Source: Clostridium porci (GTDB lineage: Bacteria; Bacillota; Clostridia; Lachnospirales; Lachnospiraceae). Taken from it: a stretch of DNA of 64,000 nucleotides. Numbering within the stretch: the first letter of the stretch is position 1; each line of letters starts with the position of its first letter. Below, piece by piece: positions 35,601 to 43,359 of this stretch. Under the pieces are notes generated by a model, which worked only from the letters and a program-made list of their open reading frames with translations, did no database searches and was not told the origin of the DNA. The stretch spans positions 1 through 64,000 of the forward strand of contig NZ_VUMD01000014.1 of the NCBI RefSeq assembly GCF_009696375.1. The letters are read 5' to 3'. The translations under genes and the position numbers were made by a program.

Positions 35601-36172
35601 AGGAAATTTCCCAGCGCTATGAGTTCTTAAAAGAGCAGTATGAGGATCTAACCCAGGCTCAGGCAGAGCTGGAGAAGATTATTGAGGAACTGGATGCAGG
35701 CATGCGCCGTCAGTTCCAGGAAAAATTCGGGGAAATAAGGGCGGAGTTTGACAAGGTATTTAAGGAGCTGTTCGGAGGAGGCCGGGGAACTCTGGAATTG
35801 ATGGAAACGGATATTCTGGAATCAGGTATTCAGATTATAGCACAGCCACCAGGTAAGAAGCTTCAGAATATGATGCAGCTTTCCGGTGGAGAAAAGGCCC
35901 TTACAGCTATTTCCCTGCTTTTTGCAATACAAAACCTAAAGCCGTCTCCCTTCTGCCTTCTGGACGAGATAGAAGCAGCTCTGGACGACTCCAACGTGGA
36001 CAGGTTTGCGGGCTATCTGCACAAGCTGATTAAGAATACCCAGTTTATTGTCATTACCCACAGGAGGGGAACCATGGTTTCGGCAGACCGGCTTTATGGC
36101 ATCACTATGCAGGAAAAGGGCGTATCCACGCTGGTTTCCGTAAATTTAATTGAGGATAGCCTGGATAAATAA
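32615..36172 (+). CDS. smc: Chromosome segregation protein SMC
   Basis: An 1185-residue SMC ATPase that compacts and segregates chromosomes with ScpA/ScpB. Walker A is GPNGSGKSN (about 32-40), with QRIKQLRG and DVIFAG nearby. Long coiled coils run from about 165 to 500 and 680 to 1010. The hinge lies between (about 515-660, including GSIQNVVTD, LPLT and NAGGSMTGGAFKNSS). The C-terminal head has the signature LSGGEKALTAISLLFAI and Walker B CLLDEIEAALDD. It follows rnc with overlap and precedes ftsY, the classic Firmicute order. Confidence 0.97.
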   Translation: MYLKSIEIQGFKSFANKIIFEFHTGITGIVGPNGSGKSNVADAVRWVLGEQRIKQLRGASMQDVIFAGTELRKPQGFAYVAITLDNSDHQLAIDYDQVTVSRRLYRSGESEYMINGSICRLKDISELFYDTGIGKEGYSIIGQGQIDKILSGKPEERRELFDEAAGIVKFKRRKNIAQKKLEDEQANLIRVSDILVELEKQVGPLERQSRSAKEYLQLKEELKICDANLFLMETEGISRQLEEVERKKELLAGDMEETREGSERYKAEQEALERDLSELEDRINSGRDELNQGTVLRGSLEGQINVLNEQIHTEELNEEHLKNRRGAITEELKNRRDQLASYDEELEHACAQVKRALECQEEAQELLSAQDELIKRLDLDIETAKGGIIQALNERASLTAKQQRYETMLEQVNVRRSEVSQKLLKFKSDESVQEELIDREQSALSEIRKSLESCQIQAQNTEAALKEADEEARQLNRSLNDTQQEYHMAHTRLESLKNLAERYDGYGNSIRRVMEVRDRVRGIHGVVADLITTQRKYETAIETALGGSIQNVVTDSEETAKRLIEYLKKNKYGRVTFLPLTSINGSQNFSQPGALKEPGVLGLASDLVQAEPPYEGLVRYLLGRVVVADTIDHAVALARRYKYSLRIVTLEGELLNAGGSMTGGAFKNSSNLLGRRREIEELEEQCGKALARVEQLQKELALKERGAAEKKEGLEQLKADIQALALKENTIHMNLSQLEDKKRDIAEASVDLVREHGQLEEQAKEIAASKNTLEEDAAKLELLNQNTSREIDENTALLEEARQVRETYGADLSKAQLETANLRQKQDFIRENADRVCKEIDKLNEELDSLEKGSGSSGQIIEGKRREIERLKELMDKGEIHMEELKLAIEAQFVQKEALTGRQKELFSRREELTGRLSELDKDMFRVQAQEEKLEERLETFTSYMWTEYEMTFSTAQELKREEYQAIPQVKKQIEDLKNRIKGLGNININAIEDYKEISQRYEFLKEQYEDLTQAQAELEKIIEELDAGMRRQFQEKFGEIRAEFDKVFKELFGGGRGTLELMETDILESGIQIIAQPPGKKLQNMMQLSGGEKALTAISLLFAIQNLKPSPFCLLDEIEAALDDSNVDRFAGYLHKLIKNTQFIVITHRRGTMVSADRLYGITMQEKGVSTLVSVNLIEDSLDK

Positions 36173-36272
36173 TTAGGAATGTGGTATGCTATGAGCACTT
36201 GGCCGTTGTTGCCAGATAAACATGGCATCCCGGACGATAACAATGAATGTAGGAGAAGTGAGGAGTTAAGCT

Positions 36273-37199
36273 ATGGCTGATGGAAAGAAGGGCTTTTTCG
36301 GGCGTTTGGTAGAGGGACTGACCAAAACCAGAAATAATATTGTATCAGGAATTGACTCAATCTTCAGTGGCTTTTCCGCCATTGATGATGAGTTTTACGA
36401 GGAGATAGAAGAAACGCTGATCATGGGAGATTTGGGAATCCAGACCACCATGTCCATAGTAGAGGATTTGCGCCGGAAGGTTAAGGAGCAGCATATTAAG
36501 GAGCCTGAGGAGTGCAAGGAGCTTCTGATTAACAGCATTAAGGCCCAGATGGATCTTGGGGAAAATGCTTATGAGTTTGAGCATAAGCGCTCTGTCGTAC
36601 TGGTGATCGGCGTTAACGGAGTTGGAAAGACCACCTCTGTAGGAAAGCTGGCAGGCCAGCTTAAGGACTCTGGACATAAGGTGATTCTGGCTGCGGCGGA
36701 TACATTCCGTGCGGCTGCCATTGATCAGCTGACAGAGTGGGCCAAAAGGGCAGGAGTGGATATTATCGCACAGCAGGAGGGCTCCGATCCGGCAGCTGTT
36801 ATCTACGATGCAGTAGCTGCGGCCAAATCAAGAAAAGCGGATGTGCTGATCTGCGATACAGCAGGCCGCCTTCATAATAAGAAAAACCTGATGGAGGAGC
36901 TTAAGAAGATTAACCGGATTATCGATAAGGAGTATCCCGGCGCTTACAGGGAAACGCTGGTTGTGCTGGACGGAACTACGGGACAGAACGCCCTGGCACA
37001 GGCCCGCCAGTTTATGGAGGTGGCCGATATTACAGGCATTATCCTTACAAAGCTGGACGGAACTGCTAAGGGAGGGATTGCGGTGGCAATTCAGTCGGAG
37101 CTGGGGCTTCCTGTGAAATATATCGGCATTGGAGAGCAGATTGATGATTTGCAGAAGTTTAATGCAGATGATTTTGTCAAAGCCCTGTTTAACATTTAG
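36273..37199 (+). CDS. ftsY: Signal recognition particle receptor FtsY
   Basis: A 308-residue SRP GTPase receptor that docks ribosome-SRP complexes to the membrane. The helical N domain occupies about 1-90. The G domain has GVNGVGKTTSVGKLA, DTFRAAAIDQL, DTAGRLHNK, TKLDGTAKGG and the C-terminal GEQIDDL. It lacks the long acidic A domain of enteric FtsY, as is usual in Firmicutes. AGGAGAAGTGAGGAG sits upstream of the ATG. Confidence 0.96.
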   Translation: MADGKKGFFGRLVEGLTKTRNNIVSGIDSIFSGFSAIDDEFYEEIEETLIMGDLGIQTTMSIVEDLRRKVKEQHIKEPEECKELLINSIKAQMDLGENAYEFEHKRSVVLVIGVNGVGKTTSVGKLAGQLKDSGHKVILAAADTFRAAAIDQLTEWAKRAGVDIIAQQEGSDPAAVIYDAVAAAKSRKADVLICDTAGRLHNKKNLMEELKKINRIIDKEYPGAYRETLVVLDGTTGQNALAQARQFMEVADITGIILTKLDGTAKGGIAVAIQSELGLPVKYIGIGEQIDDLQKFNADDFVKALFNI

Positions 37200-37276
37200 G
37201 AATAATCTGTTGTTGAATTTAATACAGTAACGTGATATAGTAGAGGGAAACGTAAGGGAAAGAAGGTTCTGATATA

Positions 37277-38509
37277 GTGGAAGAGTTGACATTGGAGAAG
37301 TTTGAGGAGGCCTCGGAGATTGTCAAAGAGGTTACTCTGGAGACAAAGCTTATATACAGCGAATATTTTTCGGCTCAGACCGGCAACAGAGTGTATTTTA
37401 AACCGGAGAATATGCAGTATACAGGCGCATATAAGGTAAGGGGAGCCTACTATAAGATCAGTACTTTAAGCCAGGAGGAGAAGGCTAAGGGGCTTATTAC
37501 TGCGTCTGCGGGAAACCATGCCCAGGGTGTTGCCTATGCTGCAAAGCTGGCGGGAGTAAAGGCAACGGTGGTGATGCCTACTACCACCCCGCTTATGAAG
37601 GTAAACCGCACCAAGAATTACAACGCTCAGGTGGTGCTGGAGGGAGACGTATTTGACGAGGCCTGTGATTATGCCTACAAGCTTGCAAAGGAGCAGGGGC
37701 TTACCTTTATACATCCCTTTGATGATTTGGATGTAGCTACGGGACAGGGGTCCATCTCTATGGAGATCATTAAGGAGCTTCCCACTGTGGATTACATACT
37801 GGTTCCCATCGGCGGCGGCGGACTGTGTACGGGAGTTTCTGTCCTGGCAAAGCTTTTAAATCCCAAGATTAAGGTGATCGGAGTGGAGCCGTCAGGAGCT
37901 AACTGTATGCAGGAGTCTCTCCGCGCAGGAAAGATAATGACTCTTCCTGATGTCAATACGATTGCGGACGGTACGGCTGTAAAACGTCCGGGAGAAAAGC
38001 TGTTCCCTTATATTCAGGCGAATATAGATGATATTATTACCATAGAGGACAGCGAGCTAATCGTTGCCTTTTTGGATATGGTGGAGAATCACAAAATGAT
38101 CGTGGAGAACTCCGGGCTTCTGACAGTAGCTGCATTAAAGCATCTGAATGTGCAGAGAAAGAAAATTGTGTCCATCCTAAGCGGCGGCAATATGGACGTT
38201 ATTACAATGTCATCCATTGTGCAGCATGGGCTGATTCAAAGAGACCGGGTATTTACTGTGTCCGTTCTGCTTCCTGATAAGCCGGGAGAGCTTGCTAGGG
38301 TATCCTCTCTGTTAGCCAGAGAGCAGGGAAATATTATTAAGCTGGAGCACAACCAGTTTATCAGCATTAACCGTAATGCAGCCGTGGAGCTTCGGATTAC
38401 CATGGAGGCTTTCGGGACGGAGCACAAGAAACAAATCGTAACGGCTTTAACAGACGCAGGCTATCGTCCAAAGCTGGTTAAGGTGAAAGGGACCTACAGC
38501 GAGGTTTAG
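37277..38509 (+). CDS. ilvA: Threonine ammonia-lyase with ACT domain
   Basis: A 410-residue PLP enzyme deaminating threonine to 2-oxobutyrate. The PLP lysine is K53 (YTGAYKVRGA). SAGNHAQGVAYAA binds substrate, and GGGGLCTGVS holds the PLP phosphate. The C-terminal ACT-like domain (about 325-405) starts VFTVSVLLPDKPGELARVSSLL. A single ACT domain and this length suit the shorter, often catabolic (TdcB-like) form as well as IlvA, so the metabolic role is open. The start is GTG, with AGAAGG about ten bases before it. No T-box leader was seen. Confidence 0.88.
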   Translation: MEELTLEKFEEASEIVKEVTLETKLIYSEYFSAQTGNRVYFKPENMQYTGAYKVRGAYYKISTLSQEEKAKGLITASAGNHAQGVAYAAKLAGVKATVVMPTTTPLMKVNRTKNYNAQVVLEGDVFDEACDYAYKLAKEQGLTFIHPFDDLDVATGQGSISMEIIKELPTVDYILVPIGGGGLCTGVSVLAKLLNPKIKVIGVEPSGANCMQESLRAGKIMTLPDVNTIADGTAVKRPGEKLFPYIQANIDDIITIEDSELIVAFLDMVENHKMIVENSGLLTVAALKHLNVQRKKIVSILSGGNMDVITMSSIVQHGLIQRDRVFTVSVLLPDKPGELARVSSLLAREQGNIIKLEHNQFISINRNAAVELRITMEAFGTEHKKQIVTALTDAGYRPKLVKVKGTYSEV

Positions 38510-38534
38510 AAATATACATAAAGCCGGGAGACAG

Positions 38535-38580
38535 GATATCCCATATCACAGGCTGACGGCAGGCTGCGGTATGGGATATC
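38535..38580. terminator. Long inverted repeat between ilvA and the ClC gene
   Basis: A perfect 11-bp inverted repeat, GATATCCCATA at 38535-38545 and TATGGGATATC at 38570-38580, has a 24-base loop that itself repeats AGGCTG. It follows the ilvA stop by 25 bases. The U tract is poor, so it could be a weak terminator, a protein site or an mRNA processing structure. Confidence 0.5.
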
Positions 38581-38628
38581 TTACCGTTACATGTGCTGGA
38601 AGAAGAAATTACGGAGGAAGCGGAGCAA

Positions 38629-39891
38629 ATGAAAAATGTCAAGGCATCAGAGATAAAAGCGGGCTTGCTTGCAAACCTTCATTATTTTTTTAAATGGCTG
38701 TTGATTTCCGTGTTGATCGGAAGCATCGGAGGAGTGGCAGGGACTATATTTTCCTATGGTGTAGCCTGGGCCACAGATTTCAGGCTGAGCAATCGTTATA
38801 TGCTTTTTTATCTGCCGGCGGCAGGACTTCTGATTATATGGATGTACAGAACCTTTCATGAGGAAGGGAACCGGGGGACAAACATGGTGATTGACGCCAT
38901 TTCCTCTAATGAAAAGGTGACGGCTGCTACGGGACCGCTGATTTTCGTATCCACCATTTTGACCCATCTTACAGGAGGCTCCGCCGGCAGGGAGGGAGCT
39001 GCTTTGCAGCTGGGAGGGAGCATCGGCAATTCTCTGGGCCATGTGATGCGCCTGGATGAAAAGGATGAGAAGATTGCAATTATGTGCGGCATGAGCGCCG
39101 TATTTGCGGCTCTTTTCGGTACGCCTGTAGCTGCGGGCGTATTTTCACTGGAGGTGGTAAGCATAGGAGTGCTGTACTACGCAGCTCTGGTGCCTTGTAT
39201 CTTTTCCGCTTATATCGGAGTCGGAATTGCCAGAGTAGCCGGACTGTCAGGGGAACGCTTTCTTATAGGCTCCATTCCTCCTGTTACCATAGGAACGGCT
39301 GCTCTGATTGTAATCCTGGGGATTCTGTGTGCGGGAGTAAGCATTGTGTTTTGCATTATGCTTCACTACTCGGAATATGGATACCGCAGGTTTTTTCCCA
39401 ATCCGTATATACGTATTCTGGCTGCCAGCGGTATTTTCATCGTTCTTACCCTTTTAGCGGGAACCAGGGAGTACTGCGGCAGCAGCATGCAGCTGATTGA
39501 ATCCAGCATAGAAGGCAAGGCGCAGTATGAGGCATTTTTCCTCAAAATGATATTTACGGCTGTTACCCTGGGAGCCGGATTTAAGGGAGGTGAAATTGTA
39601 CCGACTCTGTGCGTGGGGGCAGCTTTTGGCTGTGCAATGGGAAGATTCATGGATTTTTCTCCTTCCCTCTGCTCTGCCTGCGGTATGGCGGCTCTGTTTG
39701 CGGGCGTAACGAACTGCCCTATTACATCTCTGATTATTGCCCTGGAGCTGTTTGGATATGAGGGAATGGAATATTTTTCTATTATTATCGCAGTTTCCTT
39801 TGCTCTGTCCGGATATTATGGCCTTTACGCAAGTCAGAAATTTGTCTATTCTAAAACGAAAACAGAGTTTATTAACAGAAGATCCCATTGA
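38629..39891 (+). CDS. ClC-family chloride channel/antiporter
   Basis: A 420-residue voltage-gated chloride channel family membrane protein with about ten to twelve helices. The selectivity motifs are present in variant form: GGSAGREGAALQLGGSIGN (with the gating glutamate in GREG), GTPVAAGVFSLEV, and GGEIVPTLCVGAAFG. The proton-pathway residues cannot be judged by eye. I favour the ATG at 38629, which has GGAGGAAG eight bases upstream; a GTG at 38593 would add twelve acidic residues. No partner gene is evident. Confidence 0.85.
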   Translation: MKNVKASEIKAGLLANLHYFFKWLLISVLIGSIGGVAGTIFSYGVAWATDFRLSNRYMLFYLPAAGLLIIWMYRTFHEEGNRGTNMVIDAISSNEKVTAATGPLIFVSTILTHLTGGSAGREGAALQLGGSIGNSLGHVMRLDEKDEKIAIMCGMSAVFAALFGTPVAAGVFSLEVVSIGVLYYAALVPCIFSAYIGVGIARVAGLSGERFLIGSIPPVTIGTAALIVILGILCAGVSIVFCIMLHYSEYGYRRFFPNPYIRILAASGIFIVLTLLAGTREYCGSSMQLIESSIEGKAQYEAFFLKMIFTAVTLGAGFKGGEIVPTLCVGAAFGCAMGRFMDFSPSLCSACGMAALFAGVTNCPITSLIIALELFGYEGMEYFSIIIAVSFALSGYYGLYASQKFVYSKTKTEFINRRSH

Positions 39892-39920
39892 GAACAAATA
39901 TAACAAACAGGGAGAGACGG

Positions 39921-40214
39921 ATGCTGGAATTAAAAGATTTTATGCCGATTAATTATTTAAAAAAGGAGAAGTTTACAGGCAGCCATCAGGGGATGCGTTT
40001 CCGGATGGAGAAAGCAGAACTGGACGGAGAGGAAAGACCTAAGCTTAAGGTGACAGTTTGGCCGGAGCCATATGGTTATGACGCTACTCCTCAGGATGAA
40101 AAAACGGAAACCTTTCTGGAATTTGATGCAGATGGACTTTCAAAAGGAGTGGAGTGGATCAATGAGCAGTTTGAGAGCCAGCAGCTCCGGTGGAAGGCAG
40201 TGAGCCGGGGATAG
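39921..40214 (+). CDS. Small conserved-type hypothetical protein
   Basis: A 97-residue acidic, soluble protein that I do not recognise. It is rich in charged residues (KKEKFTGSHQGMRFRMEKAELDGEERPKLKVTVWPEPYGYD) and has no membrane segment or signal peptide. GGGAGAG precedes the ATG at 39921. It follows the ClC gene by 29 bases and may be cotranscribed with it. No function is proposed. Confidence 0.65.
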   Translation: MLELKDFMPINYLKKEKFTGSHQGMRFRMEKAELDGEERPKLKVTVWPEPYGYDATPQDEKTETFLEFDADGLSKGVEWINEQFESQQLRWKAVSRG

Positions 40215-40276
40215 AGGGAGATGGAGAAATTACCTGGCAGTGAAGGCTGCTCAGATACCAATGGAGAAAACATTTG

Positions 40277-41005
40277 ATGAAATTAGAAAAGATAAGAGTG
40301 GCTGTTTGTGATGACCAGCCATCCGATTTGCAGAAAATAAGGAAAGCGATCCAGGAGTTCTGGACAGGCAATGATATGGACATCAGCTTATTTTCTGATG
40401 GAAATAGCCTTTATCAATCACACTGTACCAATCCTTACGATCTTCTTTTTTTGGATATCGTGATGCCGGAATGCGGCGGTTTGGAACTAGCCAGGCGGCT
40501 GCGTGTTAGTAATCCTAAACTAAAGCTGATTTTTGTGTCAGGACATGAACGGTATGTATTTGATACCTTTGAGCATATGCCTTTATGGTTTATACGAAAA
40601 AATACTTTAGAGCAGGATATGGAGAAAGCATTGCTAAAGTATCTTAAGCTTACAAGTCAAAGGACAATCTGGTACAGGATAAAGCAAGGGTTTGGATATA
40701 AAAATGTTTTTATAAAGGAAATTCTATATATAGAATGCAGTGGTCACAAGCTGACGTTAAGAACGGTGGAGGGTAAAGATTACCGGCTGTACGGGAGCTT
40801 GCAGTCAATAGAAAAGGAATTTGAAAAATATGATTTTATCAGAGTACATAAAAGCTATTTGGTTAATCAGGAGCATATTTTAGCTGTTGAAAAACTGGAT
40901 GTGATATTAGAAGGAGAATTGAGAGTTCCCTTGGGAAAAGACAGGAGGAAAAAGGTTAGGGACGCTATGGATTTCTATAACAAAAGGCGGCATGAATATT
41001 TATAG
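40277..41005 (+). CDS. LytTR-family response regulator
   Basis: A 242-residue two-component regulator. The receiver domain (1-120) has D12/D13 at the acidic pocket and phospho-acceptor D60 in LFLDIVMP. The LytTR DNA-binding domain (about 140-240) includes YIECSGHKLTLRT, YGSLQSIEKEF and FIRVHKSYLVN. No sensor kinase gene follows, so it is an orphan here, possibly because the ICE inserted just downstream. AgrA/LytR-type regulators often control peptide or virulence genes; the targets are unknown. The start is taken at the ATG at 40277, with a weak GGAG ten bases before it. Confidence 0.9.
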   Translation: MKLEKIRVAVCDDQPSDLQKIRKAIQEFWTGNDMDISLFSDGNSLYQSHCTNPYDLLFLDIVMPECGGLELARRLRVSNPKLKLIFVSGHERYVFDTFEHMPLWFIRKNTLEQDMEKALLKYLKLTSQRTIWYRIKQGFGYKNVFIKEILYIECSGHKLTLRTVEGKDYRLYGSLQSIEKEFEKYDFIRVHKSYLVNQEHILAVEKLDVILEGELRVPLGKDRRKKVRDAMDFYNKRRHEYL

Positions 41006-41723
41006 TGTATAATAGCCTCTCAAAATGCAGGTGTATATATTGGTCTGAGGTTTTTTCTGGAAAGACTATGGTTTTATAAAAGCTATGGTCTGTTTTCTAT
41101 CGTTTTCGTTTCCAGTTGCACTGGCATATGGAGCAGCTGTCTGACGTTGTTCTTTGTCAATCTTTCATAAAAGTATAATTTACTGCTTATCATAACCGGA
41201 TTATGTCGAAATAGACCGGATTGTGTCAAAGAAATTGAATGAATGGATTTATGTTTTTATTTAACAACTCTGATTATCTCGAAAAAGCCCATGAATACGG
41301 GCAAATCACGGGATAGGGACACCGAATTTACTACCGATTTACTACATTCGGATTGAGCCTTGACACGCTATTTCTTCCCGTGAAGCCTACCACCTAAACA
41401 GGACACATCAAACAACCGAATACAACACCGCAAAAAGAGCGTTGCTATAAGAAAACATGAAAAGAACTAGTAAAATCAATGTTTTTAAGGCAGCGGAAAA
41501 CGGGGCAGATCAAAATAACTGAATAATCAGACAGAAACAGGGGGTTATCAAGTATGACAGCGCCTTTTTCTGTTTCCCAGCTAAGCCGCAGATTTTGAAA
41601 AAGTCCGCGGCTTTTCTTTTTACCCAAGAGCAGCAAGGTGACGGCCTATGTATTTTATATCCAGCAGCGATCGAGCCTTTAAATGGTTCATTCAGCCAAG
41701 GCCGGTAGCGGTCTATTTTTACA
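41006..41723. other. Junction region between chromosome and Tn1549-like ICE
   Basis: About 700 bases without a supported gene. At 41317-41352 there is an inverted repeat CCGAAT...ATTCGG enclosing a direct repeat ATTTACTAC, the kind of short repeat used as arm sites by tyrosine integrases. CCCATGAATACGGG lies nearby. A terminator hairpin follows at 41583-41620. The left end of the ICE must lie in this stretch, but I cannot fix attL without the right end of the element. Confidence 0.4.
41583..41620 (+). terminator. Terminator before the parA remnant
   Basis: AAGCCGC at 41583-41589 pairs with GCGGCTT at 41607-41613, followed by a U-rich run (TTCTTTTT). Confidence 0.6.
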
Positions 41724-41859
41724 GCGCAGGAGGATGGCAAGAGCATTTTTGCCTATGCCCCCCGGCGGTAAGGTGGCTGAGGGCTACAAAAATCTGACCC
41801 GGGAGGTGATAAAACTTGAAAAGCAGCGAGAAAAAAATAGAGCTGGCACCGGTAGATAA
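41724..41859 (+). pseudogene. C-terminal remnant of ParA
   Basis: The frame GKSIFAYAP followed, after a one-base shift, by GKVAEGYKNLTREVIKLEK matches the end of the ParA ATPases that precede parB in Tn1549-like elements. The shift lies in a run of six C at 41758-41763, where five would keep the frame. Everything upstream, including the P-loop, is missing. The remnant overlaps the parB start, as in intact copies. Confidence 0.6.
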
Positions 41860-42784
41860 TCTTTTTACCACGGAGCAGGAGCGTCAGGAAGCCAGCGAGG
41901 AGCGAGTTGTCCGTATCCCCCTTACACAACTGCACTATTTTAAAGGGTATCCGGCTATGCAGACCGAGATACCATTTACAGGTCAGCCTTACCGTTTTAA
42001 GGATGATGACCCCAAGATGCAGGAAACGCTGGATAGTGTTAAAAAGCGCGGTGTTCGTGCGCCTGGCCTTGTGCGCCCTGACCCGGATGGGGGCTATGAG
42101 ATTATTTCTGGCCATCGCCGCCACCGAGCCAGCGAGTTGGCAGGTTTGGAGGATATGCCAGTCATAATCCGGGATATGACCGATGAAGAAGCGGTTATAG
42201 AGATGGTAGATGCTAATATCCAGCGCGAGAAAGTTATGCCCAGTGAAAAAGCATGGGCTTATCGCATGAAGTTAGAGGCCATCAAACATCAGGGAGCAAG
42301 AACAGACCTGACTTCTGTTCAAGTCGAACAGAAGTTGAGTGCCCGTGACAAGGTGGCCAAAGATGCTGGGGAGAAAAGCGGCATTCAGATCATGCGTTAT
42401 ATCCGATTAACCGAGCTGATCCCCGAACTTCTGGATATGGTGGATGAGAAGAAAATCGCCTTTAATCCGGCGTATGAGCTGTCCTTTCTCAAAAAGGAAG
42501 AACAGGTAGACCTGTTGGATGCAATAGATAGCGAACAGGCTACCCCCTCCCTTTCCCAAGCACAGCGGCTCAAAAAATTCAGCCAGGAGGGGCATTTGAA
42601 CATTGATGTAATGCGGGCCATCATGGGCGGGGAAAAGAAAAGCGATCTGGACAAGGTGACATTTACCTCGGACACCCTGCGGAAGTATTTTCCCAAGAGC
42701 TACACCCCTGCCAAGATGCAGGAAACCATTATCAAGCTGCTGGAACAGTGGCAGAGAAAGCGTCAAAGAGACCAGGAACGATGA
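41816..42784 (+). CDS. ParB/Spo0J-like partition protein of the ICE
   Basis: A 322-residue ParB N-domain protein. The CTP-binding core reads KRGVRAPGLVRPDPDGGYEIISGHRRHRASELAG (about 77-110), followed by DANIQREKVMPSEKAWAY. A helix-turn-helix region lies around 150-200. The start is a TTG at 41816, with GGGAGGTG nine bases upstream. The cognate ParA is only a remnant, so active partitioning is doubtful, though ParB-like proteins may have other roles in ICEs. The stop overlaps a possible start of the next gene. Confidence 0.88.
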   Translation: MKSSEKKIELAPVDNLFTTEQERQEASEERVVRIPLTQLHYFKGYPAMQTEIPFTGQPYRFKDDDPKMQETLDSVKKRGVRAPGLVRPDPDGGYEIISGHRRHRASELAGLEDMPVIIRDMTDEEAVIEMVDANIQREKVMPSEKAWAYRMKLEAIKHQGARTDLTSVQVEQKLSARDKVAKDAGEKSGIQIMRYIRLTELIPELLDMVDEKKIAFNPAYELSFLKKEEQVDLLDAIDSEQATPSLSQAQRLKKFSQEGHLNIDVMRAIMGGEKKSDLDKVTFTSDTLRKYFPKSYTPAKMQETIIKLLEQWQRKRQRDQER

Positions 42785-42795
42785 AAGGAGCGCCT

Positions 42796-43071
42796 ATGAG
42801 GGATATTTCCGCCAGGGAACTGAAAGGACATAACATTCTTGCCGTGGAGCGTTTTAGAGACAACACCCGCCGGATGATCGAGTTTTCCGTCCTGCGTCCC
42901 TGTTCCTACGGCAGCCCCGGGGATGAAATGCGGCTGTTTCTCACAGAGGGCGGCTATCAGGCCACGTTACTCAGCCAGCAGCGCCGGGAAATCAAAATTA
43001 AGCGGTACGCCCGCGTTATTGAGGGTCATATCCTCGATTTTAAGCCGGACAAGCGCCGCCGCCACTTATAA
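42796..43071 (+). CDS. ICE hypothetical protein, basic
   Basis: A 91-residue basic protein (MRDISARELKGHNILAVERFRDNTRRMIEFSVLRP, ending DKRRRHL) that I do not recognise by name. It occupies the slot after parB in Tn1549-like elements. AAAGGAG at 42784-42790 supports the ATG at 42796. Its basic character suggests nucleic acid binding, but that is only an inference. Confidence 0.6.
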   Translation: MRDISARELKGHNILAVERFRDNTRRMIEFSVLRPCSYGSPGDEMRLFLTEGGYQATLLSQQRREIKIKRYARVIEGHILDFKPDKRRRHL

Positions 43072-43104
43072 ACAAATGATTACTGCGAAAGGAAAGGAAT
43101 GAAT

Positions 43105-43293
43105 ATGTGTACTGTAAAGGAAATCCGGGAAGCCATCCGAGAGGATTACAGTTCCCAGCATGATATGGAATCTGCGGAGATTGACCGCGTTTTGCAGACC
43201 CTCCCATTTTCTCAGGAACCGGAACCATTTTCCAAGCCGAGACCGCAAAGACCGGCGTTTTGGTTTCACGCAAGAAAATATGAAAAAAAGTAA
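43105..43293 (+). CDS. Small ICE hypothetical protein
   Basis: A 62-residue protein (CTVKEIREAIREDYSSQHDMESAEIDRVLQTLPF, then a proline- and lysine-rich tail). Ribosome site AAAGGA is six bases before the ATG at 43105; an ATG two codons earlier is possible. Function unknown. It lies between two ICE genes on the same strand with little free space, which supports it as real. Confidence 0.55.
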   Translation: MCTVKEIREAIREDYSSQHDMESAEIDRVLQTLPFSQEPEPFSKPRPQRPAFWFHARKYEKK

Positions 43294-43359
43294 CTGCCAC
43301 AATTCTTTTACGGGATTGTGGCTTTTTATACCCTGAGAAATTTGGAAGGAGTGAGGTCA

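Noticed and set aside
37200..37276. T-box or attenuator leader for threonine ammonia-lyase
   Set aside because: The gap is only 77 bases and has no T-box core or specifier hairpin.
41006..41723. tRNA gene as ICE attachment site
   Set aside because: No cloverleaf or conserved tRNA segments could be found near the left end.
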